Below, piece after piece: positions 26,491-35,467 of a stretch of 64,000 bases of DNA; position 1 is the stretch's first letter; every line of letters begins with the position of its first letter. The DNA comes from UBA12474 sp964549625 (GTDB taxonomy: Bacteria > Babelota > Babeliae > Babelales > Babelaceae), in assembly GCA_964549625.1 (NCBI GenBank), contig CAZJVA010000002.1:1-64000 (forward strand). The letters are read 5' to 3'. The notes under the pieces were generated by a model. That model was given only the letters and a program-made list of their open reading frames with translations, made no database searches and was not told the origin of the DNA. The position numbers and the translations under genes are program-made.

Positions 26491-28731
26491 ATGAATAAGT
26501 TACGTGTTGGCATCATCATGGGAGGCCGCTCCATCGAACGGGAAGTATCCTTTAATTCAGGCCGAACAATCTGCGACCATCTGGATACCCAAGAATATGA
26601 TCTCCTGCCACTCTTTCAGCGACACGACGGCAAACTTTTTCTTCTTCCTTGGCGCTTTTTACACCGAGGCAAAATTTCTGACTTTGAACATCGACTCGAA
26701 CAAGAGGCTGAACAAATAACATGGAGTAGCCTCAAACAGCGCATCGACTTTATGTATATTGCACTTCATGGCCGCTATGGCGAGGATGGATGTATTCAAG
26801 GCTTTTTAGAAATACTTCAAATACCGTATTTTGGAACCAAAGTACGAGGAAGTGCAATTGGCATGAACAAACATGTTCAAAAACAGTTGCTAAAAAACGC
26901 TGGAATAACAACACCCAAAGGTATTCGCCTAACCTTCTCAATGTTTCAGGAGCTAGAAAACAACCATCCAGCAATTGAAACTCTTTTAGAAGAAAACACC
27001 TTAAACTTTCCTTTGATTGTAAAGCCAGAACAAGAAGGCTCTAGCCTTGGCGTAAGCAAAGCAAATACCGTAGAGGAACTCGTTAACGCACTGCGCCTTG
27101 CTCACCTCGTTAACAACAAACGGCCTCAAGCTGCCTTGATTGAAGAATATATCAAAGGTACCGAATTTTCTTGCATCGTAATCACGGACTACACAACCAA
27201 CAAATTCATCGCGCTCCCCCCAACAGAAGTAGAGATCGAAGCAAATAGTCAAATATTTGATTATGAACAAAAATATATGCCAGGCCGCGCATTTAAACAT
27301 ACTCCAGCACGATTGCCCGACGAAATTCATGAAAAAATTAAAAAAACCTGTGTCACAACAATGGATATCCTTGAGTTTAGCAATATCGGACGCATTGACG
27401 GATTCGTTAAACCTGACGGCTCAATAGTCATAACTGATCCCAACAGCTTCTGTGGCATGAGCCCATCCAGTTATGCATTTCTTCAAGCAGCAGAGCACAA
27501 TTTTTCTCATACCGGCTTTATCAATCACCTTATCAAAACAGAACTGGCTGCCTACAAGTTACACATGTTCTCAAAAGAAACGCCCATGCAAAAACAAATT
27601 GAAACTGATACCAAGCGCTTACGCGTAGCAGTGCTCCTCGGAGGTGCATCAAACGAACGAGAAATATCACTCGAATCAGGCCGCAACATCTGCTACAAAC
27701 TCTCGCCACAAAAATACGCCGTCACGCCGCTTTTTGTCTCCAAAGATCTGCAGCTATATCCGATCAATCAACGACTTTTAGTTCGGAACAAGACAGACGA
27801 AATTATGGAAGGCATAATACAGGAAAAAATTAATCCAATAGCCTGGGACGCCTTACCGACCCAATTTGATTTCGCTTTTTTGGGCCTTCATGGAGGAGTG
27901 GGCGAAAATGGATGCGTTCAAGGAACCCTTGAAATGCTAGGAATGCCGTATAATGGATCCTCGGTATTAGCAAGCTCTCTCTGTATGGACAAATACAAAA
28001 CTAACGACTTTTTGCGCACTCAAGGTTTTGCAGTGCCCAAAAGCATTCTTATATCCTCACAAACAGCTTCTCCTGATCAATTGACTGAAATCACAACCTT
28101 CCCCGCCATAGTCAAACCACACGACGATGGCTGCAGTGTAATGGTCATGAAAGTTCATAACGAACAAGAACTGCAAGTCGCACTTGATCACATCTTTGCG
28201 AATGGAAAAAGCACAGCTATGGTAGAAGAATTTATCACAGGAACTGAGGTCACCATCGGCGTACTCGGTAACGAAAAAGCATTTGCACTACCACCAAGCG
28301 AATCAATCGCAGCTGGTGGCATTTTATCAATTGAAGAAAAATTTCTTCCAGGTGCGGGAGAAAACCAAACCCCAGCACGCCTACCACAAAATGCTATTAA
28401 ACTTATTCAAAAAACGGTTGAACAGATATATCAAGCAGTGGGATGTCGAGGATACGTTCGAATGGACTGCTTCTACCAAACAAAAAATCAAAGCCCAACA
28501 GGACAAGAGCGCGTTGTATTAATCGAAATCAACACTCTGCCCGGGTTAACACCAGCGACTTGCCTCTTCCATCAAGCAGCAGAAGTCGGTATAAAGCCTA
28601 TGGAATTCATAGACCTAATCCTAGAACTCGGACTCGCTGAGCACCAAAGCAGTAAACAAAAATCTTTTGAAATAAACATTCCGCTACCAACAAATCAAGC
28701 ACAAGAAAGTACAAGCGGACAACACCAGTAA
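26491..28731 (+). CDS. Tandem double D-alanine-D-alanine ligase
   Basis: This encodes 746 residues, about twice a normal Ddl (300-370). GAGGGG precedes the ATG. Two complete Ddl units (1-355 and 376-725) each hold the N-terminal GGxSxERE motif and an ATP-grasp domain. Unit 1 has EGSSLGVS, 'DYEQKY', GRID and, where the metal-binding E-x-N-x-x-PG is expected, 'DPNSFCG'. Unit 2 has DGCSVMVM, 'IEEKF', VRMD and an intact 'EINTLPGLT'. By eye against E. coli DdlB, unit 1 keeps the Glu15/Ser150/Tyr216 triad but has Asp for metal ligand Glu270. Unit 2 keeps the metal site but has Cys and Phe at 150 and 216. It makes the D-Ala-D-Ala (or related) terminus of peptidoglycan. Confidence 0.9.
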   Translation: MNKLRVGIIMGGRSIEREVSFNSGRTICDHLDTQEYDLLPLFQRHDGKLFLLPWRFLHRGKISDFEHRLEQEAEQITWSSLKQRIDFMYIALHGRYGEDGCIQGFLEILQIPYFGTKVRGSAIGMNKHVQKQLLKNAGITTPKGIRLTFSMFQELENNHPAIETLLEENTLNFPLIVKPEQEGSSLGVSKANTVEELVNALRLAHLVNNKRPQAALIEEYIKGTEFSCIVITDYTTNKFIALPPTEVEIEANSQIFDYEQKYMPGRAFKHTPARLPDEIHEKIKKTCVTTMDILEFSNIGRIDGFVKPDGSIVITDPNSFCGMSPSSYAFLQAAEHNFSHTGFINHLIKTELAAYKLHMFSKETPMQKQIETDTKRLRVAVLLGGASNEREISLESGRNICYKLSPQKYAVTPLFVSKDLQLYPINQRLLVRNKTDEIMEGIIQEKINPIAWDALPTQFDFAFLGLHGGVGENGCVQGTLEMLGMPYNGSSVLASSLCMDKYKTNDFLRTQGFAVPKSILISSQTASPDQLTEITTFPAIVKPHDDGCSVMVMKVHNEQELQVALDHIFANGKSTAMVEEFITGTEVTIGVLGNEKAFALPPSESIAAGGILSIEEKFLPGAGENQTPARLPQNAIKLIQKTVEQIYQAVGCRGYVRMDCFYQTKNQSPTGQERVVLIEINTLPGLTPATCLFHQAAEVGIKPMEFIDLILELGLAEHQSSKQKSFEINIPLPTNQAQESTSGQHQ

Positions 28732-28740
28732 AAAATAAAG

Positions 28741-28785
28741 CCCCCCTTTGGATATCGCAAACGTTCTGCTGTGATCCAAGGGGGG
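28741..28785. terminator. Convergent hairpin terminator
   Basis: CCCCCC-rich left arm 28741-28753 pairs with 28774-28785 (one bulged T); the loop is 20 bases. It sits between ddl (+) and the giant exported gene (-). Confidence 0.7.
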
Positions 28786-28804
28786 TTAATTTCAGACAAG
28801 ACGC

Positions 28805-31800
28805 TTACTCTTTATCACTATCTAAATAACTAAAATCATCTTCGTCACTCGCATCAGAACCACTGTCCTCATTCTCCTTGATCTGAGCCAGAGACGCCTT
28901 AAGACTTTTTATCCTATCCCCCAAATCAACAAATCCAAGGGTATCTCCAACCCCTGACTCTTCAATACGATCCAAATAATCAGGTATTACTGAATACGAC
29001 AAAGAAGAAACAAACCAATCTTGCTCAAAATAAGAGAGCAGCAGACTCAATAACACTTTCTGCATTTCTTGCGATAAGCTTTCAAAGCTTTCCAAATTTA
29101 ACACCATCTCAAAAAACTCTAAAAAAGCGCCCTGATGAGCTTTATCTTTTGAATCAGCCCATAAAGAAAGCATTTTTAAAACAAAAGCCTGACTTGCCTT
29201 ATCCTCACCCTGAACAACAATTTCCAATATTTTGAAAAGTTCAGGATTTACCTGTTGTGCCTTGGCCGTTTCAAACGCAGCGGCAATCGCCCCCCCAATA
29301 GTATCAAGAGCCATACTCCGTTCTTTTTCTTCTTTGATCACTTCCCAAAAGGCTGAAAAGACTCCTGCAAATGTTTTAAATGCAGGCAAAAAACTCTTCA
29401 ATTCATACGCGGGCAAGAGAGTTACATATGCCTTGACGATACCTTGCTGCTTAATAGGCTCAAGCTTTTTCAACAGAGCAAACAACTCCCGCCACAATTT
29501 TTGAGTATTTTTTCTGACTGTTAGAAAGCTTCCTTTTTTAGCAACAATAAGCGCATCCTCAAGAAATTCGTCCATCAAATTTGAAGAAGTAAAAAACCAC
29601 GTATTCGTCCCACTATTTAAATAGTGGATAAGCGCATAATAAGTCTCAGCAAGATTATTGGTCGATTTAGGCGAATCAAACCACTTCAAAAGACGTCTCA
29701 AAACGTCAAAGGTTTTTGCCCTCTGCTGCTCAGACATTGAGCGCTTTACAAAAGACGCAACAACCGCATTAACAAAAACAATATCTTTCTCAATTTTTAA
29801 TGTCTCTCTCTGGTCCCAAATACTAGATACGTATTGTAAAAAGTTTTCAAGAGAAAGCTGGTCGACCGCTTGGAACATAAAGGCTGAAGAAAATTGGTAC
29901 TTCTCTAAAGGCTTCCAAAATATAAGACTTTGTAACAACGCATCTTGCGCGCCGGGAACACCTTTTTTGATTGCATCTTTCAAGAGCGTATACGCGACCT
30001 TTCTTAAAAACAACGCTTCTCCAAGCAAATGCTCTTGAGCAAAACTAAATATATCACCATAAACACCCGCGTTACGCTGCGCCTCTTCGGCCCAAAGAGT
30101 AGAAATAGTATGCGCAACATTGGACTTCTGAGCAGAAGCCTGATCAAATCGGTCAATAGAACGCTTTTGAAATTCTGCGTCAAACAACAGTTTATTTCGT
30201 AAGTCAACCAAAGTTTTAGTATCAGCAGATTTCACCATCTCCTCATTATACTGTTCTGAACCCATGTCTGGATAGTTCAACCAATACTTAAGAGGAACTG
30301 ATTCTTTTGCAAAAACTTCCGGTCTCTCAGGCATATGTGATTCATCTGACATGGCTAGCAATACATTCAACAACCGGCTAACTTCTTCAATATCGCTTGG
30401 ATTAACAAACCAAGAAAGCTCAAGACCATACGTAAAAACTTTGGTATCTTCAAGCATCAGCTCGTTTTTTAGCGAAAAAAGCGCGGCAAGCTCGCCCAAA
30501 CTCTTCCACCTATCATTTCTAATCCCATAAAAATGCAACGAAATCAACGCCTTCTTTTTAGGTGTCCAACGAAGCTGTATAAACGCACTATGAACCATCT
30601 GAGGCCAATTATAAAACAGGTGTATCGCACCACCACCAAAAGAAAAACCGACCAGCGAAGCACGATTTAACTTTAAAATTAATTGGTGCAAAGCCTGGAG
30701 CTCTTCAGGTAAAAATGCATCACCAATAACCACTTTTGATATGTACGAAAGCAATGAAAGCAAGTTTTGATGAATTGCAGTAAATACATCTTCGAGTGAT
30801 TTTGGCCCCACCTCACAAAACTCACGATAACCAACCAAACAACGCGTTGCATCAAACCCACTCGATTCAAAATCTTTTTGGCGAGTCCCAAGCAGCGCTT
30901 TTTCCAAAGCGCTTTCTAAAACTTTTAGATCTTTGCCCCTGCGCCAATTCTCTGGTGATTCATTTTTGGTTATTGCTACTGAGATATCATTATACAAGCC
31001 CCACCAAGACTCCAGTAAAACAAAATACTTGCGCAACATCACGATGAAAGCAGCGCCTTTATCACGATCCTTCTGAATGCGCTGAGGTATATTTTTAGCT
31101 AAAGGCTCCTTTACCACACGATATAAGGGACTTCGTGACATTATTTTGAGCCCCGCATCAAAAAGCTCAACAAGCTTTTGCATAACAGAAAGCGCTATAA
31201 TATGGCTAGTTGACCCACTCGAGATAAAAGCAGTGTGGAATTTCTCTGATAAAAAGTAATCAACAATAGATGTAGTAAAGCCTTCCCATACCTTCAAAAA
31301 CTTTTTAGGATCCCCCAATCCCTCAAGATTAGAGCCCGCTATAAGTGATTGGTAATGCAACAACGCTTGAATGAATGCACGATCCAAATCTTGATACTCA
31401 ACAAGTAAATCGTCCAGACCCTTAGCTTGAGCAAAAATAGCATGTAGCCAAGTCTCTAAAACTCCAGCGCGTCCTATCCAGGCGAAAAGCTCTAAAAACT
31501 GCTTCTGCTTTTTGACTGAAGCCTTTGCAAGATCATTAAGCACAAACTCCTTCCACTTCTGTGCAAGATCAGGATTCATTGCATAATCCGCAAGTTTTAA
31601 ATATTCAATCGTATAGTCATCAAAAGGCATATCACCTATCACAGCCTTAGCTCGCTTTGCAGCAAGCTGACTTTTACCAAATAGCGCAAGAGAAAAACCA
31701 TTAACAATCTCATCCCCCGGTTGTTGGTAATTGAGAGCAAAATCAAAACGTCTTAATAAAAGAATCTGGCGCTCAGCTTGTTTGGTCGACAACAACGCTA

Positions 31801-33607
31801 GACGCGCAAGCTCCTCCTCCACATACCGCTTATTTGCCATTAATAGTAATCCCTCTACCATTGATGCATGTTTTTTCAATGACAGAAGATGCCCCCGTGG
31901 AACTAAACTCAAAAGAGCCGGTATTGGATATTGCACCCAACCAGAAACCACTATTCCCTTAGAAAACAAATCTTCAAACGTTTTAAGCTTATCCTTGTAA
32001 GGAGCAAACAATCCACGCTGCGTATCAACCAATACTGATTCACCCTGCTCTAAAATCTTCCCAAGTTGGTCGTATTGAGGGAAAAATATGACCGGCTTAC
32101 CTTCACTACGAAAAGTAGTTGCCTCATGCGAAGTTGAAGGCGCATGAGTCCCAATAACAATGCACTCAATCAAACTTCTCTTAAATCCTGGCTGTTGATA
32201 AATACTTAGAGCCTCTCCAATTGTTTTTGCCCCAATATAAGAATCTTTCGAAGAAATAACACGAACACTACCCCCGGCAGACCCAATAATCTCCCCAGAG
32301 AACGCACCCTCAGGAACTGTAACAAGATAGGAAGGCTTGGCTTTCTCGGTTGGATGAACAATTGGGCGAGCTTGAACAATAGCAATAGACTTTAATTTTC
32401 GATCTACAACAAATTCAACATCCATCGGACGCTGATAAAACTGTTCCAATCCCGAAGAAAAAAGCGTCAATAAAAAAACTTCTTCACGGGAAAGAACAGG
32501 CACACGCTGCAAATCTCTGGGGTTCTCTTTTCTAACTAGTTGTCCACTCGTCAATCCCGGATTCAATCGAAAAACCTTAGGGCGTATTACCGGAAACCAG
32601 TTCCCAAATGAAGTTGTATAATATGTGTCCACAGGCACTATACTATTCACAACCCCTTCATTATGCCCATAAGAAGATTGTATCACAGAAATACCTGATG
32701 TTTCTTTATAATCAGTGAGCCCCGACAAACCGCCCTCTGGCTCCTCGGTAAACATTACCCCACAACGCGAAATCGACTCTATATCTTCGGATGAATCCGA
32801 AGCCACACCAACCATACGCTGAACTATAACTGGTGTCATAGGAGTCTGAAAAACTGTTTTGTCACCTGCTCCTAATCGCTGCAACAAAGACTTTTCGCCA
32901 AAATAAGAGGCTACAACTATACCCATGGCACGACCGATATCCAGGGAAACTGGCTTTACATTGGCAACCGTTTCATTACCTCCTGCATTTGCAAGTTCCG
33001 CTGTATCCTCTCTGCCAGAACTGCGCACCATGCACCGATCACTCTGGGCAAGCAGCTTTTCAAATGAATCCCTAAGAGGAGTATCAATCTGTTGAAAAAA
33101 ACCAAGATTCGCTTCATTTTCTTCGCTAGAAGACTCAAATAGATGCTTAATAGGCTCTACCAGAAGCGTCGCCAGCTTTGCAAAAAATTCCGGTGGAAAC
33201 TGCTGACTTTTAAAAACAGCACTTCTCGAGGATTCATCAGGAAAAACCTCCTGCACGACCGCCGACCACCTTTTAGAAATATCGATCCCCTTGGCTTCGA
33301 GAAAATTTTGTATTTGGCCGCTCGAAAAAGATACAAACTCAGGCACAACAAAAGAATATTTTGTATAGGGCTTAAAATTCACATTTATAATATCAATAAA
33401 CTGGGTCAATAGCTGTAAGTTTGCTGCCTTGTAGCCATGCCCCTTGGTTTCTGCTTCAACCATTATTTCTTTTTGTTCAACTGGTTGAATACTCCCAACC
33501 AGAGCTTTTCGCATCTCCAAAAAGCTCTTACTTACTTGAGCGGAAAAAACCGGCTGGAAAAGGCCAAGCATTAGAGATGCAGCCAAACCCAAAAAATTTA
33601 AGCGCAT
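28805..33607 (-). CDS. Giant exported protein with PEP-synthase-like ATP-grasp and phosphohistidine domains
   Basis: This encodes 1600 residues. The ATG at 33607 (GGGGG nine bases upstream) gives the signal peptide MRLNFLGLAASLMLGLFQPVFSA. Residues about 180-420 match the PPDK/PEP-synthase nucleotide-binding domain: 'CMVRSSGREDTAELANAGGNET', 'PVIVQRMVG', 'CGVMFTEEP', 'VEFVVDRKLKSIAIVQARP'. Residues about 430-540 match the swivelling phosphohistidine domain, with the G-T-x-x-x-S-T-S-H-E-A loop holding the catalytic His near 494. No PEP/pyruvate barrel follows. Instead about 1000 residues of predicted helical repeat run to an acidic end. Architecture ATP-grasp-His-helical with export is unlike PEP synthase, PPDK, glucan water dikinase or rifampin phosphotransferase. 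Substrate unknown. Confidence 0.75.
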   Translation of the reverse strand: MRLNFLGLAASLMLGLFQPVFSAQVSKSFLEMRKALVGSIQPVEQKEIMVEAETKGHGYKAANLQLLTQFIDIINVNFKPYTKYSFVVPEFVSFSSGQIQNFLEAKGIDISKRWSAVVQEVFPDESSRSAVFKSQQFPPEFFAKLATLLVEPIKHLFESSSEENEANLGFFQQIDTPLRDSFEKLLAQSDRCMVRSSGREDTAELANAGGNETVANVKPVSLDIGRAMGIVVASYFGEKSLLQRLGAGDKTVFQTPMTPVIVQRMVGVASDSSEDIESISRCGVMFTEEPEGGLSGLTDYKETSGISVIQSSYGHNEGVVNSIVPVDTYYTTSFGNWFPVIRPKVFRLNPGLTSGQLVRKENPRDLQRVPVLSREEVFLLTLFSSGLEQFYQRPMDVEFVVDRKLKSIAIVQARPIVHPTEKAKPSYLVTVPEGAFSGEIIGSAGGSVRVISSKDSYIGAKTIGEALSIYQQPGFKRSLIECIVIGTHAPSTSHEATTFRSEGKPVIFFPQYDQLGKILEQGESVLVDTQRGLFAPYKDKLKTFEDLFSKGIVVSGWVQYPIPALLSLVPRGHLLSLKKHASMVEGLLLMANKRYVEEELARLALLSTKQAERQILLLRRFDFALNYQQPGDEIVNGFSLALFGKSQLAAKRAKAVIGDMPFDDYTIEYLKLADYAMNPDLAQKWKEFVLNDLAKASVKKQKQFLELFAWIGRAGVLETWLHAIFAQAKGLDDLLVEYQDLDRAFIQALLHYQSLIAGSNLEGLGDPKKFLKVWEGFTTSIVDYFLSEKFHTAFISSGSTSHIIALSVMQKLVELFDAGLKIMSRSPLYRVVKEPLAKNIPQRIQKDRDKGAAFIVMLRKYFVLLESWWGLYNDISVAITKNESPENWRRGKDLKVLESALEKALLGTRQKDFESSGFDATRCLVGYREFCEVGPKSLEDVFTAIHQNLLSLLSYISKVVIGDAFLPEELQALHQLILKLNRASLVGFSFGGGAIHLFYNWPQMVHSAFIQLRWTPKKKALISLHFYGIRNDRWKSLGELAALFSLKNELMLEDTKVFTYGLELSWFVNPSDIEEVSRLLNVLLAMSDESHMPERPEVFAKESVPLKYWLNYPDMGSEQYNEEMVKSADTKTLVDLRNKLLFDAEFQKRSIDRFDQASAQKSNVAHTISTLWAEEAQRNAGVYGDIFSFAQEHLLGEALFLRKVAYTLLKDAIKKGVPGAQDALLQSLIFWKPLEKYQFSSAFMFQAVDQLSLENFLQYVSSIWDQRETLKIEKDIVFVNAVVASFVKRSMSEQQRAKTFDVLRRLLKWFDSPKSTNNLAETYYALIHYLNSGTNTWFFTSSNLMDEFLEDALIVAKKGSFLTVRKNTQKLWRELFALLKKLEPIKQQGIVKAYVTLLPAYELKSFLPAFKTFAGVFSAFWEVIKEEKERSMALDTIGGAIAAAFETAKAQQVNPELFKILEIVVQGEDKASQAFVLKMLSLWADSKDKAHQGAFLEFFEMVLNLESFESLSQEMQKVLLSLLLSYFEQDWFVSSLSYSVIPDYLDRIEESGVGDTLGFVDLGDRIKSLKASLAQIKENEDSGSDASDEDDFSYLDSDKE

Positions 33608-33696
33608 ACCCACGAACCCCCATCAAAGAAATAAACTTTTTTTTAACCGTAGCAGAAGCACACAGCCCAAATAAAGTATCGGTAGGTTTCTCATTT

Positions 33697-33724
33697 TTGA
33701 CATGGGATAATAAAGAACTACAAT
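33697..33724 (+). promoter_or_regulatory. Promoter of tRNA-Gly(CCC)
   Basis: Consensus TTGACA (33697-33702), 16-base spacer, TACAAT (33719-33724). Start expected a few bases before the tRNA at 33740. Confidence 0.7.
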
Positions 33725-33739
33725 TAAGATTGGTCCGTT

Positions 33740-33815
33740 GTGGGAATAGCTCAGCTGGTAGAGCGTTGCCCTCCCAAGGCAAAGGTCGCGGGTTCAAATC
33801 CCGTTTCCCACTCCA
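33740..33815 (+). tRNA. tRNA-Gly(CCC)
   Basis: 76 bases with encoded CCA. The acceptor stem GTGGGAA pairs with TTCCCAC, the D-arm is GCTC/GAGC, and the anticodon stem is TTGCC/GGCAA with loop CTCCCAA (anticodon CCC at 33773-33775). The T-arm contains GGTTCAAAT. Discriminator T, as in bacterial tRNA-Gly. It differs from the second tRNA-Gly only in three bases of the anticodon loop. Confidence 0.97.
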
Positions 33816-33823
33816 TGATATGT

Positions 33824-34432
33824 CTAGTTGACGCGCTTAGACAAAACTTGCAAGGCCGCTTTTAAAATTTCGTGAACTTGAAGCTCTTTCTTGTTTTCTT
33901 GTGCTGACTTACAAACAACATCCACCGCGCCTTTTATCTCTGCCCGTGCATATCCGAGCGCCTCTAACGCTTTAGTCGCCTCTGCTATTGTACGTGTTTG
34001 CACACCCACCAAACCCAAAAGGCCAGAATCCAGCGACGCTTGAATCTTGTCTTTTAACGCCAAAATAAGCGCCTCTGCTTTTTTACGGCCCAACCCGCTC
34101 ACGCTGCTCAAGGTTCCACTGTCGCCACGCAAAATAGCATCAACAACCACCGCTCTCTCTAAATCTCGCAAAATAGCTAACGCTAGACGTGGCCCAATCC
34201 CAGAAACAGAGAGAAGCAAACTAAACAACAAGCGCTCTTCCAAATCAATAAAACCAAACAACTGCGGGCCTGTTTCCTGGTTCCAATGCACATGCACAAA
34301 AACAAAGGCATTCTCACCCGGCGTAAACATAAGCACTTGTGGCATAAAAAGTAAAAATACTATGCCATTAACATCGAGCGCTAGGCTATCAGTTCTAACG
34401 GCAACAACACGCCCCTGCAATGCGTCAATCAT
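33824..34432 (-). CDS. ruvA: Holliday junction helicase subunit RuvA
   Basis: This encodes 202 residues, the usual size. The RuvA tetramer binds four-way junctions and directs RuvB for branch migration. Seen: N-terminal OB domain (MIDALQGRVVAVRTDSLALDVNGI, 'NQETGPQLFGF'), two helix-hairpin-helix motifs ('LSVSGIGPRLALAIL', 'SSVSGLGRKKAEALI') and the C-terminal RuvB-binding domain ('EATKALEALGYARAEI'). It lies on the opposite strand between two tRNA-Gly genes. No clear Shine-Dalgarno; ruvB and ruvC are not in the window. Confidence 0.96.
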   Translation of the reverse strand: MIDALQGRVVAVRTDSLALDVNGIVFLLFMPQVLMFTPGENAFVFVHVHWNQETGPQLFGFIDLEERLLFSLLLSVSGIGPRLALAILRDLERAVVVDAILRGDSGTLSSVSGLGRKKAEALILALKDKIQASLDSGLLGLVGVQTRTIAEATKALEALGYARAEIKGAVDVVCKSAQENKKELQVHEILKAALQVLSKRVN

Positions 34433-34469
34433 GTGGCTATTACCAGCTTGTAAGGTTCATAATTTTTCG

Positions 34470-34497
34470 TTGACAAGTGTACCAGGTATGCTATCGT
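34470..34497 (+). promoter_or_regulatory. Promoter of tRNA-Gly(GCC)
   Basis: Consensus TTGACA (34470-34475), 16-base spacer, extended -10 TGC-TATCGT (34492-34497), 27 bases before the tRNA. Confidence 0.7.
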
Positions 34498-34524
34498 GTT
34501 CCTAGGTATTATTTTGATATATAT

Positions 34525-34600
34525 GTGGGAATAGCTCAGCTGGTAGAGCGTTGCCTTGCCATGGCAAAGGTCGCGGGTTCAAATCCCGTTTCCCACTCCA
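34525..34600 (+). tRNA. tRNA-Gly(GCC)
   Basis: 76 bases including CCA. All stems are identical to the tRNA-Gly(CCC) at 33740. The anticodon loop is TTGCCAT with anticodon GCC at 34558-34560. Reads GGU and GGC codons. Confidence 0.97.
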
Positions 34601-34705
34601 CTTCTTTTTTGTTGCTATGCGCCACCTCCCCGTTTATCTTATATCCAAACCACAATACCAAATACCAAACCATATCCTCTAACTTCATACATGGTAGGAA
34701 CTTTG

Positions 34706-35467
34706 ATGAAATCAATCGTCCAAGAGGCATCTTCTATCGAAAAAGCTATTAATAAAGCATGGGAAGAAGCTGGTCGCCCCGCGGAATTTTCCGTACGAAT
34801 ACTCGAGCATCCAACGCGAAACTTTTTTGGCTTCCTTAAGCGCTCAGCTAAGGTTGCCCTAGTTTTCCCTTCGCAAAATAAATCACAAGAACGATCACGC
34901 GACAAAAAGCCAGTTCGTGATGAACGTCCTAATCGCGATAAAAAGCATGAAAACCTTAAATCAGAATCTGTTGAGCGCACAAAAAAATCAGTACGCCAAG
35001 AACGCCCAACACCAAAACAGCCAGACACTAAACACACCCGCCGTGATGAGCGCACCAAAGCTCAACATACAACGAGTGAGCTCTCCAAAGCGTTAGCTCA
35101 TGATGCAAAAAAAATAGAAAAGCCTTCAAATCAACAAGAGCTCAAAACGCCTAGCAAACACACCCAGCAAACACAAAGCCCAGAAGAGCAGCCACGAACA
35201 CAAGTGACCTGGGAACCTCAGTTGGTCGAAAAAGTTCAAGAACAACTCAATGCCCTATTGGGGTTAATTGATAAAAAAAACGCAACGTATACAACTTCGA
35301 TTCAAGGTCGCGAGCTTTTAATAACTTTTTCCGACTTTATCCTCGAAAATGAAGACCAGGACCGTCGCCTATTTAGTGGCTTGTCTCCTTTGCTCATGAC
35401 TATTATTAAGCGTGAGTTTAAAAAAGCATTACGCGGCTATCGACTTGTACTGGGACATGCAAAATAA
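34706..35467 (+). CDS. jag: Jag/KhpB-like RNA-binding protein
   Basis: This encodes 253 residues. The start at 34706 has AGGAAC upstream. The N-terminal Jag_N domain is clear (MKSIVQEASSIEKAINKAWE, 'HPTRNFFGFLKRSAKVAL'). A long basic, Gln/Lys/Arg-rich linker (residues 60-165) follows, then a KH-like segment ('YTTSIQGRELLITF') and 'LFSGLSPLLMTIIKREFKKAL'. The terminal R3H domain of standard Jag is not recognisable, so this is a shortened form. jag is usually next to mnmE, as here: the genes overlap by 11 bases. KhpB proteins bind RNA and affect cell elongation. Confidence 0.8.
   Translation: MKSIVQEASSIEKAINKAWEEAGRPAEFSVRILEHPTRNFFGFLKRSAKVALVFPSQNKSQERSRDKKPVRDERPNRDKKHENLKSESVERTKKSVRQERPTPKQPDTKHTRRDERTKAQHTTSELSKALAHDAKKIEKPSNQQELKTPSKHTQQTQSPEEQPRTQVTWEPQLVEKVQEQLNALLGLIDKKNATYTTSIQGRELLITFSDFILENEDQDRRLFSGLSPLLMTIIKREFKKALRGYRLVLGHAK

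Noticed and set aside
33421..33831. 136-codon frame running into tRNA-Gly(CCC)
   Set aside because: It reads antisense to the giant exported gene and through the tRNA, and its end translates tRNA sequence.
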